In this document: positions 7,952 through 16,300 of the stretch, one piece after another
How positions within the stretch are numbered: position 1 is the stretch's first letter
Layout: each line of letters begins with the position of its first letter
Assembly (NCBI RefSeq): GCF_003014495.1
Contig: NZ_PYGC01000013.1
Coordinates: 1-64,000 of the forward strand
Direction: 5' to 3'
Origin: Prolixibacter denitrificans
Lineage (GTDB): Bacteria; Bacteroidota; Bacteroidia; Bacteroidales; Prolixibacteraceae
Length of the DNA stretch: 64,000 nt
Notes under the pieces: model-generated
Seen by the model: the letters and a program-made list of their open reading frames with translations, nothing else
The model's database searches: none
Told to the model about the DNA's origin: nothing
Program-made: the position numbers and the translations under genes

Positions 7952-9352
7952 TTACTTCCTCACAGATGCCTCCTTGTGCACCCGCTCCAGTTCGACCGTA
8001 AAGTGCCGAAGAATGGGCGCTTCGTGGGTAATGCTAAATCCATGTTTTATCTGGTCTCTGCGGTCGTAAACATTCTTCAATACCGCAGCTACGTAGTGCA
8101 TGTGATTATTGGTATAAACTCTCCGTGGAATGGCTAAGCGAACTAATTCCAGCGCCGGATAGCGGTTTTCCCGCGTATGCGGATCCCGATCGGCCAGCAA
8201 TGTTCCAATCTCAACGCCGCGAACTCCACCTTCGAGATACAGTTCTACAGCCAGCGTCTGAGCAATATATTCCTCTTTCGGAACATGTGGCAGAAAGCGT
8301 TTGGCATCGACAAAAACAGCATGCCCGCCAATGGGTTGCTGAACCGGAACGCCATACTCAATGAGTTTGTCTCCCAGGTATTTTACCTGCTGAATACGGG
8401 TGTCGAGGTAATCGAAATCAACGACTTCCTGAAGGCCTACCGCCAATGCATTCATGTCGCGGCCACTCATGCCGCCATAGGTAACAAAGCCCTCGAACAT
8501 GATGGTATGCATCGAGCATTTGTCTACCATCTCTTTTTCCCGGAAGGCCATAAACCCGCCGATATTCACCAAACCATCTTTCTTCGAACTCATGGTCATC
8601 CCATCGGCATAGGAGAACATTTCGCGGACAATTTCCTTGATAGACTGATTCCGGTAACCGGGTTCCCGCATTTTGATGAAATAGGCATTCTCCGCAAAAC
8701 GAGCTGCATCGAAAATAATGGTAGTGCCGTATTTTTTCGCCATCTGGTACACGTCCTTCAAGTTCTGCATGGAAACGGGCTGACCGCCGGCGGTATTACA
8801 GGTAACCGTTACAATAATCATCGGAATGCGCTCTTTCGGGTTCGAAATCAGCACATGCTCCAGTTTATCCAGATCGACATTCCCTTTGAACGGATGCTCT
8901 TTAGTGGTATCGTATGCTTCTTTGATGGTACAATCGACTGCATCGGCATGACGAAACTCGATGTGACCTTTGGTTGTATCGAAATGCGCATTACCCGGAA
9001 TCAAATCCCCTTCTTTTATCAGCGATGAAAACAGCACGTTTTCGGCTGCCCGTCCTTGGTGGCTGGGAAGGAAATAATCGAATCCGGTAATGTCTTTGAT
9101 GGTTTCTTTCAGATGAAAATAGGAAGAAGAGCCGGCGTAACTCTCATCACCGGTCATAATCGCTCCCCACTGTTGGTCGCTCATCGCGCCCGTACCGCTA
9201 TCGGTCAGCAAGTCGATAAAAACCTGCTCGCTACGAAGATTAAATAAATTGTATTGGGCTTTTTTTATCCACGCTTCACGCTCCTTCCGGGTACTTTTCC
9301 GGATAGGTTCCACCATCTTGATTTTATAGCTTTCTGTAAAAGGTAAATCCAT
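7952..9352 (-). CDS. tnaA: Tryptophanase (tryptophan indole-lyase)
   Basis: A 466-residue PLP enzyme that splits L-tryptophan into indole, pyruvate and ammonia in the cytoplasm. It belongs to the beta-eliminating lyase family shared with tyrosine phenol-lyase. PLP lysine is in SSKKDG (about Lys257). Two specificity residues point to tryptophanase: the Asp in FDTTKGH (residue 125, Asp137 in E. coli TnaA, Thr in tyrosine phenol-lyase) and Val in GVEIG (an Arg is at this place in tyrosine phenol-lyase). Some other stretches (MSDQQW, FSYADG) look more like tyrosine phenol-lyase. Start taken at MDLPFTESY; the frame continues to 9409 but that extension would run across a terminator-like hairpin. 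It is preceded by a Trp-rich leader ORF (9434-9511). Confidence 0.92.
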   Translation of the reverse strand: MDLPFTESYKIKMVEPIRKSTRKEREAWIKKAQYNLFNLRSEQVFIDLLTDSGTGAMSDQQWGAIMTGDESYAGSSSYFHLKETIKDITGFDYFLPSHQGRAAENVLFSSLIKEGDLIPGNAHFDTTKGHIEFRHADAVDCTIKEAYDTTKEHPFKGNVDLDKLEHVLISNPKERIPMIIVTVTCNTAGGQPVSMQNLKDVYQMAKKYGTTIIFDAARFAENAYFIKMREPGYRNQSIKEIVREMFSYADGMTMSSKKDGLVNIGGFMAFREKEMVDKCSMHTIMFEGFVTYGGMSGRDMNALAVGLQEVVDFDYLDTRIQQVKYLGDKLIEYGVPVQQPIGGHAVFVDAKRFLPHVPKEEYIAQTLAVELYLEGGVRGVEIGTLLADRDPHTRENRYPALELVRLAIPRRVYTNNHMHYVAAVLKNVYDRRDQIKHGFSITHEAPILRHFTVELERVHKEASVRK

Positions 9353-9380
9353 CTTAATTTGAGAATTTAGGGTGTTCAGG

Positions 9381-9402
9381 TAAAATCCGGCTTTCGCCGA
9401 AT
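9381..9402 (-). promoter_or_regulatory. Terminator-like hairpin between Trp leader peptide and tnaA
   Basis: On the minus strand: ATTCGGC, a GAAA tetraloop, GCCGGAT, then TTTTA. Seven-bp stem (one G-U) with a GNRA loop and a short U tract, placed 30 bp before the tnaA start and 32 bp after the leader stop. Together with the leader peptide this has the anatomy of a transcription attenuator. Inference only. Confidence 0.5.
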
Positions 9403-9433
9403 CAATCATCTAGAAATATTAGAATGCGATGGA

Positions 9434-9511
9434 TTAACAAAAGGAATCCCTGTTCTTCAGATTCCTGTAGAGCTGAAACATCAGCCACCATATGTGAATG
9501 GACATTTTCAT
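9434..9511 (-). CDS. Trp-rich leader peptide upstream of tnaA (tnaC-like by position)
   Basis: A 25-codon ORF (ATG at 9511, TAA at 9436-9434) that begins MKMSIHIWWLMF: it has two adjacent Trp codons at positions 8-9. A GGGAG ribosome-binding site (9521-9517) sits five bases before the ATG, and a -7 promoter element (TATATTTG, 9541-9534) lies 22 bases upstream. The stop codon is 81 bp before tnaA. In E. coli and relatives the unrelated TnaC leader (one critical Trp, Pro at the end) senses free tryptophan by stalling the ribosome. This peptide does not share the W-F-N-x-D motif of TnaC, so it would be an independent or very divergent version. Confidence 0.6.
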   Translation of the reverse strand: MKMSIHIWWLMFQLYRNLKNRDSFC

Positions 9512-9533
9512 GTTAACTCCCTTACTTATGTTA

Positions 9534-9541
9534 CAAATATA
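9534..9541 (-). promoter_or_regulatory. Promoter -7 element (TATATTTG) for the Trp leader-tnaA unit
   Basis: Exact match to the Bacteroidota sigma consensus TAnnTTTG on the minus strand, 22 bases before the leader ATG. I see no clear -33 TTTG at the usual spacing. Confidence 0.4.
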
Positions 9542-9595
9542 GGGAATGCAACAGGCGTCGGGGGAAAAAGAAGTCGAAAAGGGTAATTCCAATTT

Positions 9596-10573
9596 TTATT
9601 TTAGCGGGTGTTCTTCAGCATGGGGTTGTCGCGAAAAATAGCGGTCGTTTCCATATATCACGTTGATTTTTCCCGGTAGGATTTCCAAGGTATAATGCCC
9701 TCGTTTTAGGGTCTCTCCGTCCGATTCGCCGGGGATAGGCTTATCCGATTCAAAACGAATCTGACGAGCTGTGTGGGTCGTTACGTGTTTGTCCTGAATA
9801 AAGCTTCCGTTGTATAATCCGGTAAAATTTCGGAGTATTCCCCACAGGCCTATCCGTCGGATGACAGTTACCTGAAATTCTCCGTTGTCGGGAATGGCTC
9901 CGGGAGCCTGCATCATGCCGCCTCCGTTGAATTTTCCGATACCCACGCTAGCGCTAAACAGCACAGTTTCAAACGGCTTTTCATCAACAAAATAACGCAA
10001 CCGCCGGCTTCTGTACGACAAATAACTGGAAACCAAACTATGTATATACACCCGAATACCTGACTTGCCTTTGTCCTTCAACCGGTTGGCGCGGGCTGCT
10101 GTCATCGCATCGAAACCAAACCCTGCCATGTTCATGAAATACCGGGTCACCGTTTCGGTGGGGCGACGAATGGTAATTTTTCCCACATCCTGCCGAATGG
10201 TTTTGCCTTCCAGAATAATTTCGATAGCCTTTTTGTATTCATCGGGTATCCCGAAAGTACGAATCCAGTCGTTTCCGGTCCCAACCGGAATCATCCCGAT
10301 AGTCACCTCCTCCGGAGGACAGTTATCTTGTTGAAAGACACCATTCACCACTTCATTCAGAGTTCCGTCACCTCCAGCGATAATAATATTCCGGTAACCG
10401 GCTGCCACCATTTCACCCGCAAGGGAAATCGCGTGGCGAGGATAATCGGAGGTCACCATATGGAAATTGATTTTGTGCTTCTTCAGCAACTTCATAATCT
10501 TTCCTTTATCGTGCGCTCCTCTTCTACTTCCAGCATGCGGATTGAGAATAACCAGCCAGTCAGATTGTATCAT
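9596..10573 (-). CDS. Diacylglycerol kinase family lipid kinase (YegS/DgkB type)
   Basis: A 325-residue member of the DAGK-catalytic family, which phosphorylates diacylglycerol, sphingoid bases or related lipids with ATP at the membrane. The N-terminal NPHAGSRRG (11-19) and the nucleotide-binding GGDGTLNE (67-74) are both present, followed by GTGNDWIRTFG. The C-terminal beta domain carries the GxPGESDGE type stretch (IPGESDGETLKRG). Length is normal. It stands between tnaA and the Mut7-C gene, both on the same strand. Confidence 0.9.
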   Translation of the reverse strand: MIQSDWLVILNPHAGSRRGAHDKGKIMKLLKKHKINFHMVTSDYPRHAISLAGEMVAAGYRNIIIAGGDGTLNEVVNGVFQQDNCPPEEVTIGMIPVGTGNDWIRTFGIPDEYKKAIEIILEGKTIRQDVGKITIRRPTETVTRYFMNMAGFGFDAMTAARANRLKDKGKSGIRVYIHSLVSSYLSYRSRRLRYFVDEKPFETVLFSASVGIGKFNGGGMMQAPGAIPDNGEFQVTVIRRIGLWGILRNFTGLYNGSFIQDKHVTTHTARQIRFESDKPIPGESDGETLKRGHYTLEILPGKINVIYGNDRYFSRQPHAEEHPLK

Positions 10574-10638
10574 TTTTCTCGAAAATTATGTTCCGAAGAT
10601 AGTAAAATTGAGATCAAGCAAGCGGAGTGGAAAATGTG

Positions 10639-11415
10639 TTATGCATCATCCGAGGGATTCCGGCTCATCTTGTCAAGGAATTCATCGATAAACAGGTTCA
10701 TGTGATCAAAATGAGAGCCCTCCCAAAATACTTTGCCACAGTCGGTGCACCGATAAAACTGGTCAAAGTAGCGGCGTGTTCCCGTTTCGAGCCTTTCCTG
10801 TACTTCTTCTTTGGGTACCTCTACCATATGTCCGTTGCACTGCATGCAGCGCGTAAAGGGACGAATGGCCCGAATAAGGCCGAAATGTTCAATCACTTCT
10901 GAAAGCTGCTTTTTAGACTGCTGCGAACGAAGCCAGTAGCCCAACTTCACGCGATTGTATTTAAGGATACCCAGGTCGCGGGTCAACACAATCCGGTTCT
11001 CCGCTTCAGCAATATCAGCAATCACATCGTCATCCATCCGGTTACGGTAAAGGGTGTCGAAGCCCAGCATACGAAGATACTTCGCCAGTTTTCCCAGGTG
11101 GACGTCCAGAATAAAACGTGCTTCACCCGGCAATACCGTACGCAGATGAATAACCGAGCTATCATTTAGCAATTCGGCCACCGGATACACGTTCACCAGA
11201 TCCCCAGAAGCCAGCAGAGCATCAAATGCAACCGACTTACCATTTATCGTCAACACATCGATTTCAACGTGGGGAATACCGGCTGATTCGACGGCATCCT
11301 TCACCGTTTGCCCTAAATTGAGTTTTACCCTGAAGGGTTTTTGCCGGTAATCCGACGGAAGAAAATCATTCAGGTTACCAAAGGCACGAATCCATATGAA
11401 GGAAAGTTTGCTCAT
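10639..11415 (-). CDS. Mut7-C RNase-domain protein with N-terminal ubiquitin-like domain
   Basis: A 258-residue protein. Residues 1-80 resemble the Mut7-C ubiquitin-like (ThiS/MoaD-fold) domain; residues 90-245 are the Mut7-C domain of the PIN-like RNase superfamily (FILDVHLGKLAKYLRMLGFDTLYRNRMDDDVIADIA ... RIVLTRD) with acidic residues Asp in LDVHLG, DDD and TRD. A zinc ribbon is formed by CMQC and CTDC. Predicted to be an RNA-processing nuclease; the natural substrate is unknown. Confidence 0.85.
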   Translation of the reverse strand: MSKLSFIWIRAFGNLNDFLPSDYRQKPFRVKLNLGQTVKDAVESAGIPHVEIDVLTINGKSVAFDALLASGDLVNVYPVAELLNDSSVIHLRTVLPGEARFILDVHLGKLAKYLRMLGFDTLYRNRMDDDVIADIAEAENRIVLTRDLGILKYNRVKLGYWLRSQQSKKQLSEVIEHFGLIRAIRPFTRCMQCNGHMVEVPKEEVQERLETGTRRYFDQFYRCTDCGKVFWEGSHFDHMNLFIDEFLDKMSRNPSDDA

Positions 11416-11542
11416 CGGATTGTCTTGCTACCAAAGGTAAGAAAACCTTTTTCGGGATACGATATTTGGGCGTTTAACCGCCAAACGGACGACTTTGCGC
11501 GTCATTTTTCGGCTTCAGCAGAAAAAAATAGAAAAAGCCTTT

Positions 11543-11550
11543 TAAATTTG
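11543..11550 (+). promoter_or_regulatory. Promoter -7 element (TAAATTTG) upstream of yebC
   Basis: Exact TAnnTTTG match 46 bases before the yebC start. No clear -33 element at normal spacing. Confidence 0.35.
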
Positions 11551-11595
11551 CAGCCGGAAAATCATCAAAATACAATATCTGTAAGACTATAACGT

Positions 11596-12315
11596 ATGGG
11601 ACGCGCCTTTGAATACCGCAAGGCCAGGAAGCTGAAACGCTGGGGCACCATGGCCAAAACCTTTACCAAACTGGGAAAAGAAATCGCAATCGCAGTTAAA
11701 TCCGGTGGCCCCGATCCGGTAGCCAACTCACGCCTTCGCGTGTTGATTCAAAACGCCAAAGCGGCCAACATGCCCAAAGACAATGTCGAAAGGGCTATCA
11801 AACGTGCTGTATCCAAAGACCAGGATGATTACAAAGAGCTGGTTTACGAGGGCTACGGACCATACGGAATAGCCGTGTTGGTAGAAACAGCTACTGACAA
11901 CCCCACTCGTACCGTGGCCAATGTGCGCAGCTACTTCAATAAATGCAATGGCTCACTGGGAACCTCTGGTTCGGTTGAATTCATGTTCGAGCACAAATGC
12001 AACTTCAAGGTAAAAGGCAAAGAAGGACTCGACCTGGAAGAGCTGGAACTGGAATTGATTGATTTTGGTGTACAGGAAATATTCGCTGAAGACGAGGACA
12101 TTCTCATTTACGGCGACTTTGAATCGTTCGGTCCAATCCAGAAATACCTGGAAGAGAACGAATTTGAAATTGTGAGTGCCGAGTTCGAACGTATTCCGAA
12201 CGATACCAAAGAATTGAATGAAGAGCAGGTAGCCGAGATTGAGAAGCTACTGGGCAAGTTGGAAGAAGATGATGATGTGACCAATGTCTTCCACAATATG
12301 AAAGAAACAGAGTAA
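11596..12315 (+). CDS. yebC: YebC/PmpR family protein (TACO1 homologue)
   Basis: A 239-residue member of the YebC family: MGRAFEYRKARKLKRWGTMAKTFTKLGKEI at the start, PDPVANSRLRVLIQNAKAANMPKDNVERAIKRA, and YEGYGPYGIAVLVETATDNPTRTVANVRSYFNKCNGSLGTSGSVEFMF, three diagnostic blocks. Members were long annotated as transcription regulators; the mitochondrial homologue TACO1 and bacterial relatives assist translation of difficult proline-rich stretches. Cytoplasmic, monocistronic, closed by a strong terminator. Confidence 0.95.
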   Translation: MGRAFEYRKARKLKRWGTMAKTFTKLGKEIAIAVKSGGPDPVANSRLRVLIQNAKAANMPKDNVERAIKRAVSKDQDDYKELVYEGYGPYGIAVLVETATDNPTRTVANVRSYFNKCNGSLGTSGSVEFMFEHKCNFKVKGKEGLDLEELELELIDFGVQEIFAEDEDILIYGDFESFGPIQKYLEENEFEIVSAEFERIPNDTKELNEEQVAEIEKLLGKLEEDDDVTNVFHNMKETE

Positions 12316-12340
12316 ACATCTCTTCAAGAAATACAGTTAA

Positions 12341-12376
12341 AAGCCCTGAGATGCCAATGCTACTCAGGGCTTTTAT
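12341..12376 (+). terminator. Terminator of yebC
   Basis: Ten-bp perfect stem AAGCCCTGAG/CTCAGGGCTT with a 12-base loop, followed by TTATTTT. Confidence 0.85.
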
Positions 12377-12419
12377 TTTGATTCTCATCTATATATAAAA
12401 CCTAAAGTCACGTTCAAAT

Positions 12420-15305
12420 TTAATAGGCGGTTTTCATCACTTCACCAATCGCTTCGTACAATTCAGCTTTTTTAATCGGTTTCGCGATATAGCCATGGCA
12501 TCCGGCTTCCAGCAACTGGTCGCGCTCCTCCAGCATCGCATAGGCTGTTTGCGCTATAATCCGGGTAGTTATTCCTTTCTCTTTTATTTCCTGAAGACAT
12601 TCGTAACCGCTTTTCACCGGCATATCGATGTCCAACAACACCAAATCAGGCTGGCTCTGTTCCAGCATATCCATCAAAATTTGCCCGTTGGAAGCATGTT
12701 TTATTTCTGACACCCGGTTCTTCAGTATCTCGCGCAAATACATATACGAGTTCCGATCGTCTTCAGCGATAATAATGCTCAACCCATGGAATTCATCCAT
12801 CTTACTTCCGGCTTTCTTACCTTCGGGAAACATCTCTTTCACCGGTTGATACGGAACTGTAAAACTAAAAGTAGTCCCGATATTGGGTTGCGATGTAAAC
12901 CAGATACTCCCGCCCAAAAGTTCTACAATACCTTTGGAAATACTAAGCCCCAGACCGGCACCTTCGTGATGTTTATCTTCATCAATCTGCCGGAAGCGTT
13001 CGAATATGATTTCCGCCTTTTCAGGAGAAATACCGAGCCCTGTATCTTTTACATAGAATTCGATGAAATTGCCATCTTCGGTTTGTTTCTGAACGAAACC
13101 AACCGTAACACTTCCCTTCCGTGTAAACTTCAATGCATTACTCATCAGGTTGTCTATCACCTGTTGCACCCTGATGCCATCGGTATGCAAACGAATGGCG
13201 GCGGCATCTTCGGGAAGTTCCAACATCAAATCCAGGTTAGGATTGCTGGTGACCCATGCTGATTTCTCAAAGGTACGGTAACTATTTTCAAGCAGCTTGG
13301 CAGGCTCGCAATCAGTTTTGTGTATTCGCAATTGACCCGCCTCAATTTTGGAGATATCGACAATATCGTTGATGATTTGCAGCAGGCGCTTGCTGGAATT
13401 CTGGATAATATCAATAAAATTATCGCGTTCTGGGTCGTCGGGGTCCAACTCTCCCAGCAAATTGGAGAAGCCCATAATGGCATTCATTGGGGTACGGATT
13501 TCGTGGCTCATGTTGGCCAGGAAAATAGATTTCAACCGATCGCTCTCTTCCGCCTTTTCTTTTGCTTTTAGCAACTCCATGCCTGTTAAAACCTCACGGG
13601 TGATATCCTGCAGCGTACCGTGGCGTCTGACAGGGCGTCCCTGCGCATTGTATTCCGTAATGTAGCGTTGCTCGATATGCTTTATCCGGTTATTATTAAG
13701 TAACAACCGATGCGTTATTTCGCCAAACATTTCGTTAATTTCAGCGGAAGTATAACACTCTTTCACCTTCTTCCTGTCCTCCGGATGAATTAGCTGAATA
13801 AATTCATCGAAGGTAATTTCAAGGGTGCCGGCTTCTAACTCCAGGATGTTACCAATTGCCTCTGAAAAACCAATGTTCATGGTTGTGAGATCGAGTTCCC
13901 AGTGACCTATCTGTGCCAACGTTTGCGCCTCTTTCAACTTCCGCTCGCTTTCCTTCAACGCCTCCTGTGTTCTATAAAAATCGGTCATGTTCCGGGCTAC
14001 CCCAAGCACGCCAATCAGATTTCCTTCCGAATCACGCATGGGCGTTTTGATGGTTTCAAATAACGCCTCATGTCCATCGTCAGCGTAGGTCACCCATTCG
14101 AGGTTCGTCTGAGCTCCGTCGGTCTCAATGGCTGCTTTGTCTTTTTCACGGAAGAATGTAGCCAAATCACCCGGAAAAAAGTCGTAATCCGTCTTTCCGA
14201 TTAACTGTTCCACGGGAACACCCATCAAGCGCTCAAATTCATGATTGCACGACAAAAACCGACCTTCTTTATCCTTTAGCCAAACTAAATCGGGAATGGT
14301 TTCGATAAGTGTTTTTAGCTGTTTCCGTTCATTTTCCAGTCTTAATTTGGCCTCTTTCCTTTCGGTAATATCTCTGACGAACATCATATGAGCCGGACGC
14401 CTGTTATAAGTCAGTGTACTCGCTGTTAGCTCGACAGTGATTAATCGACCATCTTTATGCTGAATAATCGTTTCGTAATTCGTTGGAACATCTTTTCCAA
14501 TGGTTCGTGCAATGTAATATTGCTCTAAGCGAATACGTTCCGAGGGCGCAATGAATTCCAGAAAATTTCGGTTAAGTACTTCATTTCGTGCATAACCAAA
14601 AGCCTGTGAGATCATGTGGTTGGCAAACTGAATCAATCCGTCCTGAAGAATCACAATGGTATCACCGGCCCCTTCAACCAACGTCCGGTATTTTTCCTCA
14701 CTTTCGTGAAGAGCATTACGGGTTTGCCAGTTTTTATTCTGCTTCAGCATCAACTTTCCCAGCAATACATTCCCAATCGGATAAACCGTCAGGAGCGGCA
14801 ATGCCAGCTGCGACAACGTTTCCCAACGCACACTGGCAGGAAGCAAAAGTGAGCAGGCCAACATGGCCAAATGAACCACTACCCCAAGAGAAAGTAACTC
14901 CAGAAGTTGATTGCTGCAAAACCAGTTGGGACGGAGTTTTCGCCAAAGAATACCAATGGTTCCGGAGGTAATGATAACGGCTGTTCCCATCCACACGCCG
15001 GCACCACCTTCCAGTATCCGGAAGACTCCCGTAGCAATCATGGCAATAACAGTGGGAACCAGTCCAAAGAAAACACCGGATATGGAAAGCATTACCGAGC
15101 GCGTGTCGAAAACCAGGCCGGGTTTCATGGTCCATTGCGATAACATCAGAATAATCCCGATAGCTCCCAGAATAACGCCGGTAATCAGTTTATCGGAGAT
15201 TTTTTTTGAGTTCTCTTCTCCCACCCACAGATAATCGTAAAGCATGCTGAAGGCCAGAAGAATGGCTGTATTTTGCAACAGCGCTACCACAATCGAATTA
15301 TTCAT
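12420..15305 (-). CDS. Hybrid sensor histidine kinase with 5TM LytS-type input, three PAS domains and receiver
   Basis: A 961-residue membrane sensor. Residues 1-190 form a 5TM-5TMR_LYT type membrane domain (FFGLVPTVIAMIATGVFRILEGGAGVWMG); then three PAS units (about 205-325, 330-450, 460-570), a HisKA box with the phosphorylatable His in MSHEIRTPMNA, HATPase (N box DNLMSNALKF, DTGLGIS, GLGLSISKG) and a C-terminal receiver (about 840-955; DD pair IAEDD, acceptor Asp in LLDIDMP, Lys in AKPIKKAE). The signal is unknown. The receiver is the end of the chain, so either output is by phosphotransfer to another protein or the receiver is regulatory. A -7-like TAAATTTG lies upstream on the minus strand (15432-15425). 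Confidence 0.92.
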   Translation of the reverse strand: MNNSIVVALLQNTAILLAFSMLYDYLWVGEENSKKISDKLITGVILGAIGIILMLSQWTMKPGLVFDTRSVMLSISGVFFGLVPTVIAMIATGVFRILEGGAGVWMGTAVIITSGTIGILWRKLRPNWFCSNQLLELLSLGVVVHLAMLACSLLLPASVRWETLSQLALPLLTVYPIGNVLLGKLMLKQNKNWQTRNALHESEEKYRTLVEGAGDTIVILQDGLIQFANHMISQAFGYARNEVLNRNFLEFIAPSERIRLEQYYIARTIGKDVPTNYETIIQHKDGRLITVELTASTLTYNRRPAHMMFVRDITERKEAKLRLENERKQLKTLIETIPDLVWLKDKEGRFLSCNHEFERLMGVPVEQLIGKTDYDFFPGDLATFFREKDKAAIETDGAQTNLEWVTYADDGHEALFETIKTPMRDSEGNLIGVLGVARNMTDFYRTQEALKESERKLKEAQTLAQIGHWELDLTTMNIGFSEAIGNILELEAGTLEITFDEFIQLIHPEDRKKVKECYTSAEINEMFGEITHRLLLNNNRIKHIEQRYITEYNAQGRPVRRHGTLQDITREVLTGMELLKAKEKAEESDRLKSIFLANMSHEIRTPMNAIMGFSNLLGELDPDDPERDNFIDIIQNSSKRLLQIINDIVDISKIEAGQLRIHKTDCEPAKLLENSYRTFEKSAWVTSNPNLDLMLELPEDAAAIRLHTDGIRVQQVIDNLMSNALKFTRKGSVTVGFVQKQTEDGNFIEFYVKDTGLGISPEKAEIIFERFRQIDEDKHHEGAGLGLSISKGIVELLGGSIWFTSQPNIGTTFSFTVPYQPVKEMFPEGKKAGSKMDEFHGLSIIIAEDDRNSYMYLREILKNRVSEIKHASNGQILMDMLEQSQPDLVLLDIDMPVKSGYECLQEIKEKGITTRIIAQTAYAMLEERDQLLEAGCHGYIAKPIKKAELYEAIGEVMKTAY

Positions 15306-15545
15306 CCTCTATCACTTAGTCAAGGGTGCGAAGATATACTATTTATCAATCTTTTAAGAAAAGATTTCTCATATAGCAGTCATGTTTTTTCCACACATTC
15401 AATTTATCCTTGGGTTCGTTATTACAAATTTATAACGATAAAGAAGTGAATAAAATTGTCTGAAACAGGGACGAACCCCGCGATTCATTTATCCGGAGTT
15501 AGGCCAAAAACCAAAACGTAAAAAGTGGAAGAGTCTATAACCGGA

Positions 15546-16262
15546 CTACAGAAAATTCTTATCAAGAAACTCCTGAAATTTCTCTTTGTACTGGTCGCCT
15601 ACCGGGATGTAGACTTTACCAAAAACGATGCGGTTTCGTTCGATCGTTTCGATTTTTGCCAGGTTGACAATGTACGAGCGGTGTACCCGCATGAAGCGGT
15701 CCTCGGGTAGTTTGGCATCCAGCGCTTTGAGGGAGTTGAGCGACAGAATGGGTTTGGCTTCATTCTGTGCGTGCACTTTGATATAGTCTTTCAGGCCTTC
15801 GATATACAGGATATTATCGAAGTTAATGCGCCGGATCTTGTATTCTGACTTGATAAAAAGATATTCATTGTTGGCCTCGATTTGCGTATGCGCCTGATGT
15901 TCCAGGTTGAACATATTCTGCGCTTTGATAGCGGCCTTCAGGAATTCCTCATAACTAAAAGGTTTCAGCAGGTAATCGACCGCATTCAGTTTAAAACCTT
16001 CCAACGCATATTTTTCATAGGCGGTGGTGAAGATGATTTTAGGCGGAGAAGTCAATGTGCGGGTAAACTCGGTTCCCGACAAATCGGGCATGTGGATATC
16101 GAGAAACAACAGGTCGACCTGCTCGTGTGCCAAAAATTCCATGGCATCGAGCGGATTGTCGAACGTATTCACCAGTTCCAGAAATGGTGTTTTCTGAATG
16201 TAGCCCTTGATCAGTTGCAGGGCAAGAGGTTCGTCATCGATAGCTATAACCCGCAGATTCAT
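15546..16262 (-). CDS. LytTR family response regulator
   Basis: A 238-residue two-component regulator: receiver (residues 3-120; acceptor Asp in LLFLDIHMPDLSG, DDEP near the start, Lys in LLKPFSYEEF) and a LytTR DNA-binding domain (about 135-235; EYLFIKSEYKIRRINFDNILYIEGLKDYIKVHA ... RFMRVHRSYIVNL). LytTR proteins bind paired direct repeats about 21 bp apart. It is the last gene of a block running from the TolC-like gene and directly follows its histidine kinase by 38 bp. The frame is open 11 codons upstream; MNLRVIAIDDEP is the usual start. Confidence 0.92.
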   Translation of the reverse strand: MNLRVIAIDDEPLALQLIKGYIQKTPFLELVNTFDNPLDAMEFLAHEQVDLLFLDIHMPDLSGTEFTRTLTSPPKIIFTTAYEKYALEGFKLNAVDYLLKPFSYEEFLKAAIKAQNMFNLEHQAHTQIEANNEYLFIKSEYKIRRINFDNILYIEGLKDYIKVHAQNEAKPILSLNSLKALDAKLPEDRFMRVHRSYIVNLAKIETIERNRIVFGKVYIPVGDQYKEKFQEFLDKNFL

Positions 16263-16300
16263 TTTTTCGGTTTGTAGGTTGATTTCACAAGACAATTTCT

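Noticed and set aside
8177-9028. 283-residue plus-strand ORF opposite tnaA
   Set aside because: Fully antisense to a well-recognised tryptophanase; its sequence has no domain pattern.
9353-9409. Upstream extension of tnaA (start at 9409)
   Set aside because: It would read across the terminator-like hairpin and adds residues with no match to the tryptophanase N-terminus.
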